DNA from: Candidatus Giovannonibacteria bacterium RIFCSPHIGHO2_02_FULL_45_13
GTDB lineage: Bacteria > Patescibacteriota > Minisyncoccia > UBA11713 > 2-01-FULL-45-33
Assembly (NCBI GenBank): GCA_001778635.1
Contig: MFHO01000010.1
Span: forward strand, 33,418 to 66,770
Direction of reading: 5' to 3'
Length of the DNA: 33,353 nt
Part shown: in pieces, positions 15,133-22,927 of the stretch
Position numbering within the stretch: the stretch's first letter is position 1
How the letters are laid out: every line of letters starts with the position of its first letter
The notes under the pieces: generated by a model
Seen by the model: the letters and a program-made list of their open reading frames with translations, nothing else
The model's database searches: none
Told to the model about the DNA's origin: nothing
Made by a program: the position numbers and the translations under genes

Positions 15133-16701
15133 TTATGCTACAGGAAGTTCCGCAAAAAATGTACTGCCCTTTCCAACCCCTTCCGATTCAGCCCAAACAC
15201 GGCCTTTGTGGTCTTCCGCGATTTTTTTCACAAAATAAAGCCCCAAACCAATACCCTCCGGACGCTCTTTTTGGGCAATTTCAGTTCTGCCAAATTTAGT
15301 AAAAAGACGCGGCAGCTCATCCTGCGGTATGCCCACACCATTGTCTTGAATGGAAAGCAGCAGCCGTTGTGATTTCGGCCTTAGAGTTATCAAAATCGGC
15401 CCAATTTTGGAATATTTCAGAGCGTTATCTACTAAATTGACGACAATCTCGCGCAGCTTGTCTGCGTCTCCGAAAACGCTAAAAGCTCTGTTATTTTCAT
15501 TTTTAAATTCTACCAATATGCCTTTTGGTTTAAATATTGCATCAAATTCTTTTATTATCTCGTCAACAACATCATCCAGATACATTTTTTTGAACTCGTA
15601 TTTTATTTTGCCCGCCTCAATTCGGGAAAGATCCAAAAGCTCCGCGACCAATTTAATCAACTGATTGGTGGCCGTGGAAACTCGACTCAACGCGCCGCGC
15701 GCTTTTTTGTCTATATCCCCGAAGGAGCCTTCCAGCACCAAAGAAGTGTATCCTTTGATCACCGTCAGCGGCGCCCGCAATTGATTCCCGGCCAAAGAAA
15801 TAAATTCCGATTTGGCCTCATCAAGTTTTGTAAGTTTCTCATTGGCATTCTCCAGATTGTGCGCGAGCTTTTCAATTTCTTCCCTAGTGCGAACTTCCCG
15901 CAAAACACTGCGGATAAGCAAATACCCAAAAAATCCGACGACGACCAGCGGTGTGAATTTTCTCACAAGCTCTCCGCCCGATTGTGAAAGCGCGGTTTCA
16001 ATAACCGCAGATAGCCATATTAAAAAAACAAAAAGCTCCATGGCAATAACCTTCGCGTTAAGCAATCGATGGCGAGCCAGCGCGTAACTTACAAGAGCCA
16101 CCCATATGATAGTTGTAAGCGGACCCATCCAAATAAACCGAGAGTTATAAAAAAGAGGCAGCGCCGCGAAAGTTCCGAGAGTTATCAAAATAATCTGTTT
16201 TTTCAAAGCGGAGTCAGATGCCGCGCGATATTTTTTTAAAAGCTCGCGAAACGCGAGTATAAAAAACAACCAAAGATGAATATAGAAAAGAAGGCGCAAT
16301 GGCCCGTAAACAAAATATCCGGCAACGCCTATTTTCCAGCCGCCTTTGATAATCAGGTCGGTAAAAAAATAAAAGAAAAAAAAGACGACCGAGGGCAGAA
16401 ATATTGCTGTTTTTTTTCTGAAACTTAGCGCATTTTCTTTTGTGAAAAGCAAAGTAAAATAATAGAAAGTCGGAGCAATAAGCCCGCCAGCGAAATAAAT
16501 AAGGCGCGCGAAAAAGTCAGTAAGAGTTTGATTAGTGGTCCATAAAAAAAATCCAATGCCAAACCCCCATAAAGCCGCAGTGAAAGCAAAAATAGCATAT
16601 GCAGCTGTCGCCGGAAGTCGGCGAGGCTGTAGAAAAAAAACAACGGCTATCAAAAAATCAATCGCGGAAACCACAAAAACGGCTAAAACCTGCTGTGTCA
16701 T
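15133..16701 (-). CDS. Histidine-kinase-like membrane protein, H-box His replaced by Asn
   Basis: A 522-aa protein. The first ~265 residues hold about eight membrane helices (7TM-type sensor), then a short coiled linker, a DHp-like domain and a complete HATPase domain: N box NLVDNALKYSK, G1 IQDNGVGIP, F box LFTKFGR and G2 GIGLGLYFVKKIAEDH. The H box reads FISLAGNQLRAPLTVIKGY: the position of the phospho-accepting His is Asn306 (AAT, 15784-15786). It therefore probably cannot autophosphorylate normally and may be a pseudokinase, a phosphatase/allosteric partner, or a mutated gene. No response regulator nearby. In the rseP-aspS gene string. Confidence 0.85.
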   Translation of the reverse strand: MTQQVLAVFVVSAIDFLIAVVFFLQPRRLPATAAYAIFAFTAALWGFGIGFFLWTTNQTLTDFFARLIYFAGGLIAPTFYYFTLLFTKENALSFRKKTAIFLPSVVFFFFYFFTDLIIKGGWKIGVAGYFVYGPLRLLFYIHLWLFFILAFRELLKKYRAASDSALKKQIILITLGTFAALPLFYNSRFIWMGPLTTIIWVALVSYALARHRLLNAKVIAMELFVFLIWLSAVIETALSQSGGELVRKFTPLVVVGFFGYLLIRSVLREVRTREEIEKLAHNLENANEKLTKLDEAKSEFISLAGNQLRAPLTVIKGYTSLVLEGSFGDIDKKARGALSRVSTATNQLIKLVAELLDLSRIEAGKIKYEFKKMYLDDVVDEIIKEFDAIFKPKGILVEFKNENNRAFSVFGDADKLREIVVNLVDNALKYSKIGPILITLRPKSQRLLLSIQDNGVGIPQDELPRLFTKFGRTEIAQKERPEGIGLGLYFVKKIAEDHKGRVWAESEGVGKGSTFFAELPVA

Positions 16702-16711
16702 ACACTATTAT

Positions 16712-17782
16712 TTATCTCCCTAAAAATATTTTTGCAATATCGTGATAAGTTATGAAAAGCATCAAAATAATGAGAACAGTAAGCCCGATGCTATGCACAA
16801 GCGCGCTTGTTCTTACAGAAATACGTTTTCTGCGGACTGCCTCTATTAGCACAAAAAACAGCCGCCCGCCGTCCAAACCCGGAAACGGCAGAACATTAAT
16901 CACTGCAAGATTTACCGACAAAATCGCCGCCAGCATAAGTACTGTGCGCGCGCCGAAATTAATCGCGGAAGAAGTGATATTAAAAATTCCTACCGGGCCG
17001 GCGACCTGAATGTTAGCCGTTTCCCTATTTGCCAAATTTTTTAAAATTTCCAAAAAACCCAAAACCGTGTCTTTTAAAACCTGCCAAGTGAGACCAGCGC
17101 CATCAATCGGAGCGACGTACAATGACGATTTTTCAATACGAACATAACCAAGCGCCACCCCCAAAGAGCCTTCACCCTCCGGAGGATTTTCGCGCGCCAG
17201 AACGGCAAGTTCAATCTCCTCTGTTCCGCGGAGCAACGAAACACGGATATTTTTGCCATGATTTTCTTTAACAAAATTTTGAAAATCTTCTATTTTCGCA
17301 AAGCCGGTAACCTGGTCGCCAACACTCATACCGGCAGTCTCGGCAGGAGATCCTTGCGCCACCTCTATAATAGTTACTTTAGCGTCTGGATAAAAACTTA
17401 TCTTCTCCCCAGACAGCAACTGCGGCACGCCCAAAGCGCTTATCGCGGTAAATAAAAAATAGGCCAGCAAAATATTCGCAAAAACGCCGCTTGCCAAAAC
17501 CAATGCTCTCGTCCGCGCAGGCTTTGAACCAAAGCTTTGCGGCTGGCCCGCGTCATCGCCTTCCTCACCAAAAATTTTTACAAATCCGCCGAAAGGCAAA
17601 AAATTAAGCGAGTAAAGCGTGCCCTTTCCATCCCGCCACAAACTTAAAATCCGCGGCGGAATGCCAAAACCGAATTCCTCAACTTTTATTCCGAACGCGC
17701 GCGCCGCGAAAAAATGTCCAAATTCATGGGAAAGCACCAGAACAAGCAAAATTACTATAAAAATAAGTGCCGCGATTATCAT
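16712..17782 (-). CDS. rseP: Site-2 intramembrane metalloprotease RseP/RasP
   Basis: A 356-aa zinc protease of the membrane (regulated intramembrane proteolysis). First helix carries HEFGH (the HExxH zinc motif, within SHEFGHFFAARAFGIKVEEF), then a PDZ domain (AQGSPAETAGMSVGDQV), and a C-terminal helix with the third ligand motif NVLPFPGLDGGR. I chose the ATG at 17782, 8 bases after the frr stop; a longer in-frame start at 17944 adds 54 hydrophilic residues overlapping frr and is not family-like. Confidence 0.92.
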   Translation of the reverse strand: MIIAALIFIVILLVLVLSHEFGHFFAARAFGIKVEEFGFGIPPRILSLWRDGKGTLYSLNFLPFGGFVKIFGEEGDDAGQPQSFGSKPARTRALVLASGVFANILLAYFLFTAISALGVPQLLSGEKISFYPDAKVTIIEVAQGSPAETAGMSVGDQVTGFAKIEDFQNFVKENHGKNIRVSLLRGTEEIELAVLARENPPEGEGSLGVALGYVRIEKSSLYVAPIDGAGLTWQVLKDTVLGFLEILKNLANRETANIQVAGPVGIFNITSSAINFGARTVLMLAAILSVNLAVINVLPFPGLDGGRLFFVLIEAVRRKRISVRTSALVHSIGLTVLIILMLFITYHDIAKIFLGR

Positions 17783-17790
17783 TGAAAATT

Positions 17791-18342
17791 TTAAATCGTC
17801 ATAATCTCTTTTTCTTTTTTCTCCGTCATTTCTTCTATTTTTTTGTTTATTTCTTCCGCCATGTGCTCCATCTTTTCCTTTTGAGAAAATTTTTGGTTCT
17901 CCGAAATGAGCTTTGAGCGTTCTTCCTCCTGAATAGTTTTCCAAATTTCATCGCGCCGCCTGCGCGTTTTAATGCGCGCTTCTTCGGCCTGCTTGCCTAC
18001 AATTTTAACAAACTCTTTCCTTCTTTCTTCGGTCAACGCCGGGAAAACAACGCGCACCTGATCTTTTTCGGATATGATAGATACGCCCAAATTTGCTTTT
18101 TCGAGCGCCTGCTCGATCGCCGGAAGAATAGTCCTATCCCAAGGCCTGACAATTATGCTTTTTGGATCAGGCGAAGACAAAGCCGCAACGTGCATAAGCG
18201 GCGTAAGCGTGCCGTATGAATCAACCATAATACTTTCAAGCACAACCGAAGACGCTCTTCCTGTGCGGATTTTTTTTAATTCTCCTTCAAATTTCGACAG
18301 AATATTTTTAAATTCTTTCTCTTCGGCGATAAAATCTATCAT
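17791..18342 (-). CDS. frr: Ribosome recycling factor
   Basis: A 183-aa RRF that with EF-G splits the post-termination ribosome. Signatures: LKKIRTGRAS near residue 22, VDSYGTLTPLMHVAALSSPDPKSI (in part), PWDRTILPAIEQAL, and the FPALTEERRKEFVKIVGK helix. Four-base overlap with the delta-prime-like gene upstream. Confidence 0.97.
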   Translation of the reverse strand: MIDFIAEEKEFKNILSKFEGELKKIRTGRASSVVLESIMVDSYGTLTPLMHVAALSSPDPKSIIVRPWDRTILPAIEQALEKANLGVSIISEKDQVRVVFPALTEERRKEFVKIVGKQAEEARIKTRRRRDEIWKTIQEEERSKLISENQKFSQKEKMEHMAEEINKKIEEMTEKKEKEIMTI

Positions 18343-18920
18343 AAAATCATATTAATATATTCTCCGGCTAGGCGATTGTTGATCGTAGGGTCGCCCGAAA
18401 ACTTGCAAATCGCGAGCAGCTTTTCAAACTTTAAAACATTGTTTCGCGTAGGCTGCAATCTGGCGCTTGTTTCTGCACGGGCTAAAGCCTTTTTAATTTT
18501 TTCTTCAAGTTCATCTCCGCCGCTTTTACCGTAAACAAGGTCTTTTTTCCAAAAACGAAAAACGGAAAAACGCGATTTTATGGTCGGCAAAAGAGCGCGT
18601 GTATTGTTTGTCGTGGCAATTATAACGCACCTCGGCGGCGGCTCCTCCAAAATTTTCAGCATGGCCGGGGCCGCTTCGCGGCCCAAATTCTCAATAGTTT
18701 TAATTAAAAAAATATTTTTTTGGGAAACAAGCGGGCTTTGCGAAGCTCTTATTTTCAGCGCGCGAACGTCATCAATTGTAATGGGATTGTTTTCTATCTT
18801 TAAAAAATCCGGGCTATGCGCGTAATCGGCCCCGAGAAAATTAGTTGCCAGACTCTTTATCTCGTCGTTTTTTCTTGCCTCGTCGTTGCCGGAAAATAAA
18901 TAGGCGTGCGATACAATCAT
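18339..18920 (-). CDS. holB: DNA polymerase III delta-prime-like clamp-loader protein (short)
   Basis: A 193-aa AAA+-related protein. HAYLFSGNDE at the start, TIDDVRALKIRASQSPL, and the ENLGREAAPAMLKILEEPPPRCVII segment with TIKSRFSVF are typical of delta-prime/tau. The P-loop is degenerate (FSGNDEARKNDE), normal for delta-prime, which does not hydrolyse ATP. About 140 residues shorter than E. coli HolB: most of the C-terminal collar domain is absent. Overlaps mreB and frr by 4 bases each. Confidence 0.75.
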   Translation of the reverse strand: MIVSHAYLFSGNDEARKNDEIKSLATNFLGADYAHSPDFLKIENNPITIDDVRALKIRASQSPLVSQKNIFLIKTIENLGREAAPAMLKILEEPPPRCVIIATTNNTRALLPTIKSRFSVFRFWKKDLVYGKSGGDELEEKIKKALARAETSARLQPTRNNVLKFEKLLAICKFSGDPTINNRLAGEYINMIL

Positions 18921-19933
18921 CGTTTGGCGACTATGCTCTTCTTATAAGCGTCGAGATGTTCCAGAGCAATGCCTGTGCCTTTCGCGACGCAGTAAAGAGC
19001 GTCTTTAGCAACCGCGGTCGGCACTCCAGTTGACCTGCTGACCAAAACGCTAAGATTTCTTAAAAGCGATCCGCCGCCGGTCATTACTATACCGTTTTCA
19101 ATAATATCTGACGCAAGTTCCGGAGGAGTGTTATGCAAAACCTGCTTGATAGCCTTTACAATATCTCTCAACTCGCCGTCAATGGCTTTCGCGATTTCAT
19201 TGGTGCGGATATCTATTGACCTCGGCAGACCCGTTAAAAAATCGCGCCCTTTGATCGACATAGTCAACTCTTCATCCAAAGGGATTGCGGATCCTATGTT
19301 CAGTTTAATTTGTTCTGCGGTCGAATCTCCGATCGCGAGATTAAACTGTTTTTTGATGTAGTCGGAAATTGCTTGATCGATTTTATTGCCGGCGACTTTT
19401 GCGGAAATTGAACTTACAATGCCGCCCAAAGAAATCACGGCGGCATCGGTTGTCCCGCCGCCAATATCAACCACCATATGCCCGCTAGGTTCATGAATCG
19501 GAATGCCTGCTCCGATGGCGGCAAGCACCGGTTCTTTAACAACGTAAGCGGATTTAGCGCCGGCCTTGATCGCGGCTTCAACCACAGAGCGGCGCTCGGT
19601 CGAAGTAACTCCGGCCGGCACAGATACCAAAACCTCCGGGCGAATCAAATTCCAGCGGCCTACTGTTTTTGAAATAAAATAACGAAGCATCGCCTCGGTT
19701 ACGCGGTAATCCGCGATAACGCCGTCTTTCATGGGGCGGTACGCTATAATGGTTTCCGGCGTGCGGCCGATCATCACTTTGGCTTCATTGCCAACGGCAA
19801 GCACTTTGTTTTCAGGAAGAGCGACAGCCACAACCGACGGCTCGTTTAATAAAATCCCCTTCCCCGGCACATACACCAAAGTATTGGCCGTCCCCAAATC
19901 TATCCCAATTTTTTTGATAAAAAGATTGACCAT
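18917..19933 (-). CDS. mreB: Rod-shape-determining protein MreB
   Basis: A 338-aa bacterial actin that guides the peptidoglycan elongation machinery. Motifs: KIGIDLGTANTLVYVPGKG at the N-terminus, MVVDIGGGTTDAAVISLGG (phosphate 2), and GIVMTGGGSLLRNLSVLVS near the end. Amphipathic N-terminus (MVNLFIKK). Heads a tight string mreB-holB-frr-rseP-kinase-aspS; with murA, mltG and rseP nearby it argues for a peptidoglycan-bearing, possibly rod-like cell. Confidence 0.97.
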   Translation of the reverse strand: MVNLFIKKIGIDLGTANTLVYVPGKGILLNEPSVVAVALPENKVLAVGNEAKVMIGRTPETIIAYRPMKDGVIADYRVTEAMLRYFISKTVGRWNLIRPEVLVSVPAGVTSTERRSVVEAAIKAGAKSAYVVKEPVLAAIGAGIPIHEPSGHMVVDIGGGTTDAAVISLGGIVSSISAKVAGNKIDQAISDYIKKQFNLAIGDSTAEQIKLNIGSAIPLDEELTMSIKGRDFLTGLPRSIDIRTNEIAKAIDGELRDIVKAIKQVLHNTPPELASDIIENGIVMTGGGSLLRNLSVLVSRSTGVPTAVAKDALYCVAKGTGIALEHLDAYKKSIVAKR

Positions 19934-19945
19934 GAATATGCCTCA

Positions 19946-19974
19946 TTTATAGCATTTTATCGCCCGCGAAGCAA
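19946..19974 (-). promoter_or_regulatory. Promoter of the mreB operon
   Basis: On the minus strand TTGCTT (19969-19974), 17 bp, TATAAA (19946-19951) with an upstream TGC (extended -10); the ATG of mreB follows 12 bases later. It lies immediately after the hicA stop. Confidence 0.6.
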
Positions 19975-19975
19975 A

Positions 19976-20200
19976 TTATAGTAATTTTATAAATTCTTCC
20001 ACCGAAAGGTCGAGATCATCAATTATTCCTTTTAAGGTTTTCTTATTAATATCTTGTCCAGCATGCGCTGGAACCGTGACCCTGCGGCCATCGGAGTTTT
20101 TAAATTGCGCGTGACTCCCGACCCGATGATGTTCAAAAAATCCAAGGTGGTTTAAAACCCGGATAAGTTCAATGGGTTTTACGATAGGCAATTTAGGCAC
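19976..20200 (-). CDS. hicA: HicA toxin (mRNA interferase)
   Basis: A 74-aa double-stranded-RNA-binding-fold toxin. I chose the GTG at 20200, giving the family start MPKLPIVKPIELIRVLNHLGF; the longer in-frame start at 20320 overlaps hicB. The catalytic-His strand is present (RVGSHAQFKNSDGRRVTVPAH), as is the C-terminal VEEFIKLL. HicA cleaves mRNA and is held by HicB. It begins 14 bases after the hicB stop. Confidence 0.88.
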   Translation of the reverse strand: MPKLPIVKPIELIRVLNHLGFFEHHRVGSHAQFKNSDGRRVTVPAHAGQDINKKTLKGIIDDLDLSVEEFIKLL

Positions 20201-20214
20201 AAAGCGATTTTTAC

Positions 20215-20466
20215 TTACGTTAAAGCAAGCTCCTGAAAAGAAATTGACTGCACCATCTCCAACGCGTTTTCTTCTTGGGGCACCGGTTCGCTGTCTTTCA
20301 AAAGGCCCCGCAGGTGGCAAATGGTAGCCTCTTTTAAATTTTGTCTTACTTTCTCAATATCGTCGCCTTGGGTATGCAGACCTTTAAGCAACGGTACAAA
20401 GCCGTGGTACCCGCCATCCTCGCTGGGTTCAATAATTACTCGGAAAGTATAGTTATTAGACTTCAT
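20215..20466 (-). CDS. hicB: HicB antitoxin
   Basis: An 83-aa HicB: YTFRVIIEPSEDGGYHGFVP, then LKGLHTQGDDIEKVRQNLKEA, the usual partial RNase-H fold, followed by a short acidic tail without an obvious DNA-binding domain. Antitoxin gene comes first, as in the decayed pair at 9684-10010. Promoter 6 bases upstream of ATG suggests a leaderless mRNA. Confidence 0.88.
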   Translation of the reverse strand: MKSNNYTFRVIIEPSEDGGYHGFVPLLKGLHTQGDDIEKVRQNLKEATICHLRGLLKDSEPVPQEENALEMVQSISFQELALT

Positions 20467-20472
20467 AATTGC

Positions 20473-20500
20473 ATGATAGCGCTTGCAATCAAAAAGTCAA
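20473..20500 (-). promoter_or_regulatory. Promoter of hicB-hicA, leaderless
   Basis: On the minus strand TTGACT (20495-20500), 16 bp, TATCAT (20473-20478), then 6 bases to the hicB ATG. Transcription would start at about the A of ATG. The 160-bp stretch between hicB and murA (20467-20626) otherwise shows only a weak inverted repeat (TTTGCA/TGCAAA) and no ORF. Confidence 0.7.
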
Positions 20501-20626
20501 TGTCACATCCCCCGCCGTGGATTTAAAAATGACCTCCACACACAAAAACCAAATTTGCACTTAGACAGCTATAGCAGTGAAACTGCAAATCTATTTTGGC
20601 AAAACCATTAAGTGGTGCAGCGCAAC

Positions 20627-21952
20627 TTACTTAACCCTCTGAATATCTGCGCCTAGCGCGCGGAGCCTTTCGTCTATTTTTTCGTGGCCGCGGTCGATTT
20701 GATAAATATTTCCGATTTGAGATTCTCCGTTTGCGATGAGCGCGGCCATCAGAAACGCAAGCCCCGCTCTAATATCCGGCCCTTCTAAATTCCACCCGGT
20801 TAAATTAGATGGGCCTTGCACTATCGCGCGATGCGGATCACAAAGAATAATCCGCGCACCCATCTTATTCAAATCTTCCGCATAATTTAAGCGGCCTTCG
20901 AAAATAGTTTCGTGTATCATGCTGGCACCTTCCGCCTGCGTCGCAAGAACGACGTATGGCGCCTGCAAATCTGTGGCGAAGCCGGGATACTCCTTTGTTT
21001 GGATATTAACCGCTCGCAACTTCGCTGCTCGCTTTAAGGTAATGGATGGGAATAGCGAATGATCGTTATGCGTTATTTCAAATTCTGCGCCAGCGGCTTT
21101 TAAAACAGCAAGCAGCGCAGTAAGCTCCTCGGCCGGAAAATTTTTAATTGTCATTTCTTTTGCGGCGGCGGCTCCGAGGATCGCAAAACTCCCGGCTTCT
21201 ATGCGGTCGGGCGGAGCAAAAAAAGGCGCTTTTCCGGAAAGCGGCTTTCCGGCGCGACCTTCAATGGTTATAGTGTGCGTGCCGGCTCCGCAAATCTCCG
21301 CACCATTTTTATTCAGCCAATCGGCCAAGCTCATAATTTCCGGCTCCTGTGCGGCGTTTCTTAAAATCGTCTGTCCATTTGCCAAAACTGCCGTCATCAT
21401 AAGCCCCTCGGTTCCTGTAACGCTTGGAACTCGAAAAGTAAAATCGCACCCTCTCAAACCTCGAGGCGCGCTGATTGCATAAGCAGGAATAGAATGAACG
21501 ATTTCGCTTCGCGGGAAAACATCCGATGTTTTTGGGGATTTAACATCGGATGTTGAGGAGCGAAGCGAAATCTCCGCTCCCATCGCGCGCCAACCATCTA
21601 GAAAAACATCAATCGGCCGCCCGCCTAGACTCGTCGGCGAGGCTGGCGCGCCTATCACGCATCCTCCCGGGTGCGGGAAAGAAGATCGCCCGAATCTTGC
21701 AAGCGCCGGACCGACAACTAAAATAGAAGCGCGGATTTTTTTAGCGATTTCATAATTTAATTGCCCGCCTTTTATATTTTCTAAAAGCTCTTTCATTCTT
21801 TTGATGTCTTCAATTTCAGGAAGATTTTGGAAAACAGGCGTTCCGGAAAACAGCAGCGATGCCGCCAAAGCCGGCAAAGACGCGTTTTTTGAACCGGATA
21901 CGGCGATTCCGCCTTCAAGCAATTTGCCGCCTCTCACTAAAAATTTTGCCAT
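20627..21952 (-). CDS. murA: UDP-N-acetylglucosamine 1-carboxyvinyltransferase MurA
   Basis: A 441-aa MurA, first committed step of peptidoglycan synthesis (transfers enolpyruvate to UDP-GlcNAc; fosfomycin target). SGSKNASLPALAASLLF holds the conserved Lys/Asn; catalytic Cys98 is in HPGGCVIG; the Asp of FATDLQAP and the RAGLAFLMAALIA helix are present. Two in-frame insertions made of palindromic DNA occur: PASPTSLGG (103-111) right in the active-site loop before the conserved Arg112, and about 20 residues around TSDVKSPKTSDV (134-145). Cys means fosfomycin-sensitive type in principle. Confidence 0.96.
   Translation of the reverse strand: MAKFLVRGGKLLEGGIAVSGSKNASLPALAASLLFSGTPVFQNLPEIEDIKRMKELLENIKGGQLNYEIAKKIRASILVVGPALARFGRSSFPHPGGCVIGAPASPTSLGGRPIDVFLDGWRAMGAEISLRSSTSDVKSPKTSDVFPRSEIVHSIPAYAISAPRGLRGCDFTFRVPSVTGTEGLMMTAVLANGQTILRNAAQEPEIMSLADWLNKNGAEICGAGTHTITIEGRAGKPLSGKAPFFAPPDRIEAGSFAILGAAAAKEMTIKNFPAEELTALLAVLKAAGAEFEITHNDHSLFPSITLKRAAKLRAVNIQTKEYPGFATDLQAPYVVLATQAEGASMIHETIFEGRLNYAEDLNKMGARIILCDPHRAIVQGPSNLTGWNLEGPDIRAGLAFLMAALIANGESQIGNIYQIDRGHEKIDERLRALGADIQRVK
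21500..21572. repeat. Nested palindromic element inside murA
   Basis: Outer 13-bp perfect inverted arms (GATTTCGCTTCGC 21500-21512; GCGAAGCGAAATC 21560-21572) enclose two small palindromes with an unpaired central base: AAAACATC-C-GATGTTTT (21516-21532) and AACATC-G-GATGTT (21542-21554). Both palindromes read TSDV in the MurA frame. Confidence 0.75.
21620..21646. repeat. 27-bp palindromic insert in the MurA active-site loop
   Basis: Minus-strand ends CC.GCCT and AGGC.GG pair (6 of 7), with a smaller CTCG-CCGA-CGAG hairpin inside. Encodes PASPTSLGG between GGCVIGA and RPID, where MurA normally reads GGCxIGARP without a gap. Confidence 0.65.
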
Positions 21953-21994
21953 TACTCTTAATTTATGATAAAATTGTCCTAATTACAACGATCT

Positions 21995-22927
21995 ATGTTA
22001 ACCAAAACCAGACGCCGCATACTTTTTTATTCCTCAATATTTGTTTTTTTTGTTGCAGCCATCCCGATACTTCTTTATAGTTTTGGCTACGGGATTTCGC
22101 GCGATTTTAAGATTTCGAAAACAGGAGGAATTTTCATACAAACCTCCGAGGCGGGAGCGGACGTTTTTGTCGGTTCAAAACACAAACGCACATCGCTTTT
22201 GGGAAAAAGCGGGCTTATAAAAAATCTGGTGCCCGGAATATATAAGGTTTCCGTGCGGAAAGAAGGTTTTTGGGACTGGGAAAAAAGTCTGGATGTTTTC
22301 TCGGAAACAGTTACGGCTCGCACGGTACTTTTGGTGCCGCGAAATCCAAGCGGCAAAATTTTGGGCACAACAACCCCGCAGATCAAAAAAACAAAACCGC
22401 CGTACGCGTCTATTAAAAAATTCTGGGCGATTCCTAAAACAGAAGACTTTATTATATTGGGGGAGGACAAGAAGTTTTACAAAAACAAAGAGTCTTTTGA
22501 TATTTATCAGGAATTTGGAACAACAACCGCAGAAATTTTATTAAGCAAAAGAGAAAGCATTTTTGATGAAACTTTTTCCCGCGTAATTTACTGGGACAAA
22601 AATTCCATAAATTCTTATTGGTTCGCAGATTTAGACCAAATGCCGCAATGGGAAAAACAATTGAAAATTGGGGATTTAGAACCGCGAGCTACAAAACTTT
22701 TTCAAACAAATAAAGCCATCCGAGCGGTTGCTCAATATCCCGGCTGGCCGGATTGGCTCATTATTGCGGTGTCAGACGGTGTTTGGGCGACGGAGATGGA
22801 TTCCTACGGCGGGCAGAACTCTTTCCCGATTTACCAAGGAAAAGAACCGAAAATAATATCAATAGAATCTGAACAAAGTATTATTTTTGACGACGGTAAT
22901 TATCTCGAAATCTTCTTGCCTTCTTAA
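21995..22927 (+). CDS. PEGA-domain membrane-anchored protein
   Basis: A 310-aa protein. One N-terminal membrane helix (about 9-29, ILFYSSIFVFFVAAIPILLY), then a PEGA-type surface module (GGIFIQTSEAGADVFVGSK, LVPGIYKVSVRKEGFWDWEKSL), and a C-terminal region with beta strands reminiscent of a beta-propeller-like fold. Probably faces outside the cell; role unknown, common in CPR. Divergent from murA. Its last 47 bases overlap the end of trmD on the other strand. Confidence 0.75.
   Translation: MLTKTRRRILFYSSIFVFFVAAIPILLYSFGYGISRDFKISKTGGIFIQTSEAGADVFVGSKHKRTSLLGKSGLIKNLVPGIYKVSVRKEGFWDWEKSLDVFSETVTARTVLLVPRNPSGKILGTTTPQIKKTKPPYASIKKFWAIPKTEDFIILGEDKKFYKNKESFDIYQEFGTTTAEILLSKRESIFDETFSRVIYWDKNSINSYWFADLDQMPQWEKQLKIGDLEPRATKLFQTNKAIRAVAQYPGWPDWLIIAVSDGVWATEMDSYGGQNSFPIYQGKEPKIISIESEQSIIFDDGNYLEIFLPS

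Noticed and set aside
17783-17944. N-terminal extension of RseP
   Set aside because: The extra 54 residues are hydrophilic, overlap frr, and precede a start that matches the family exactly.
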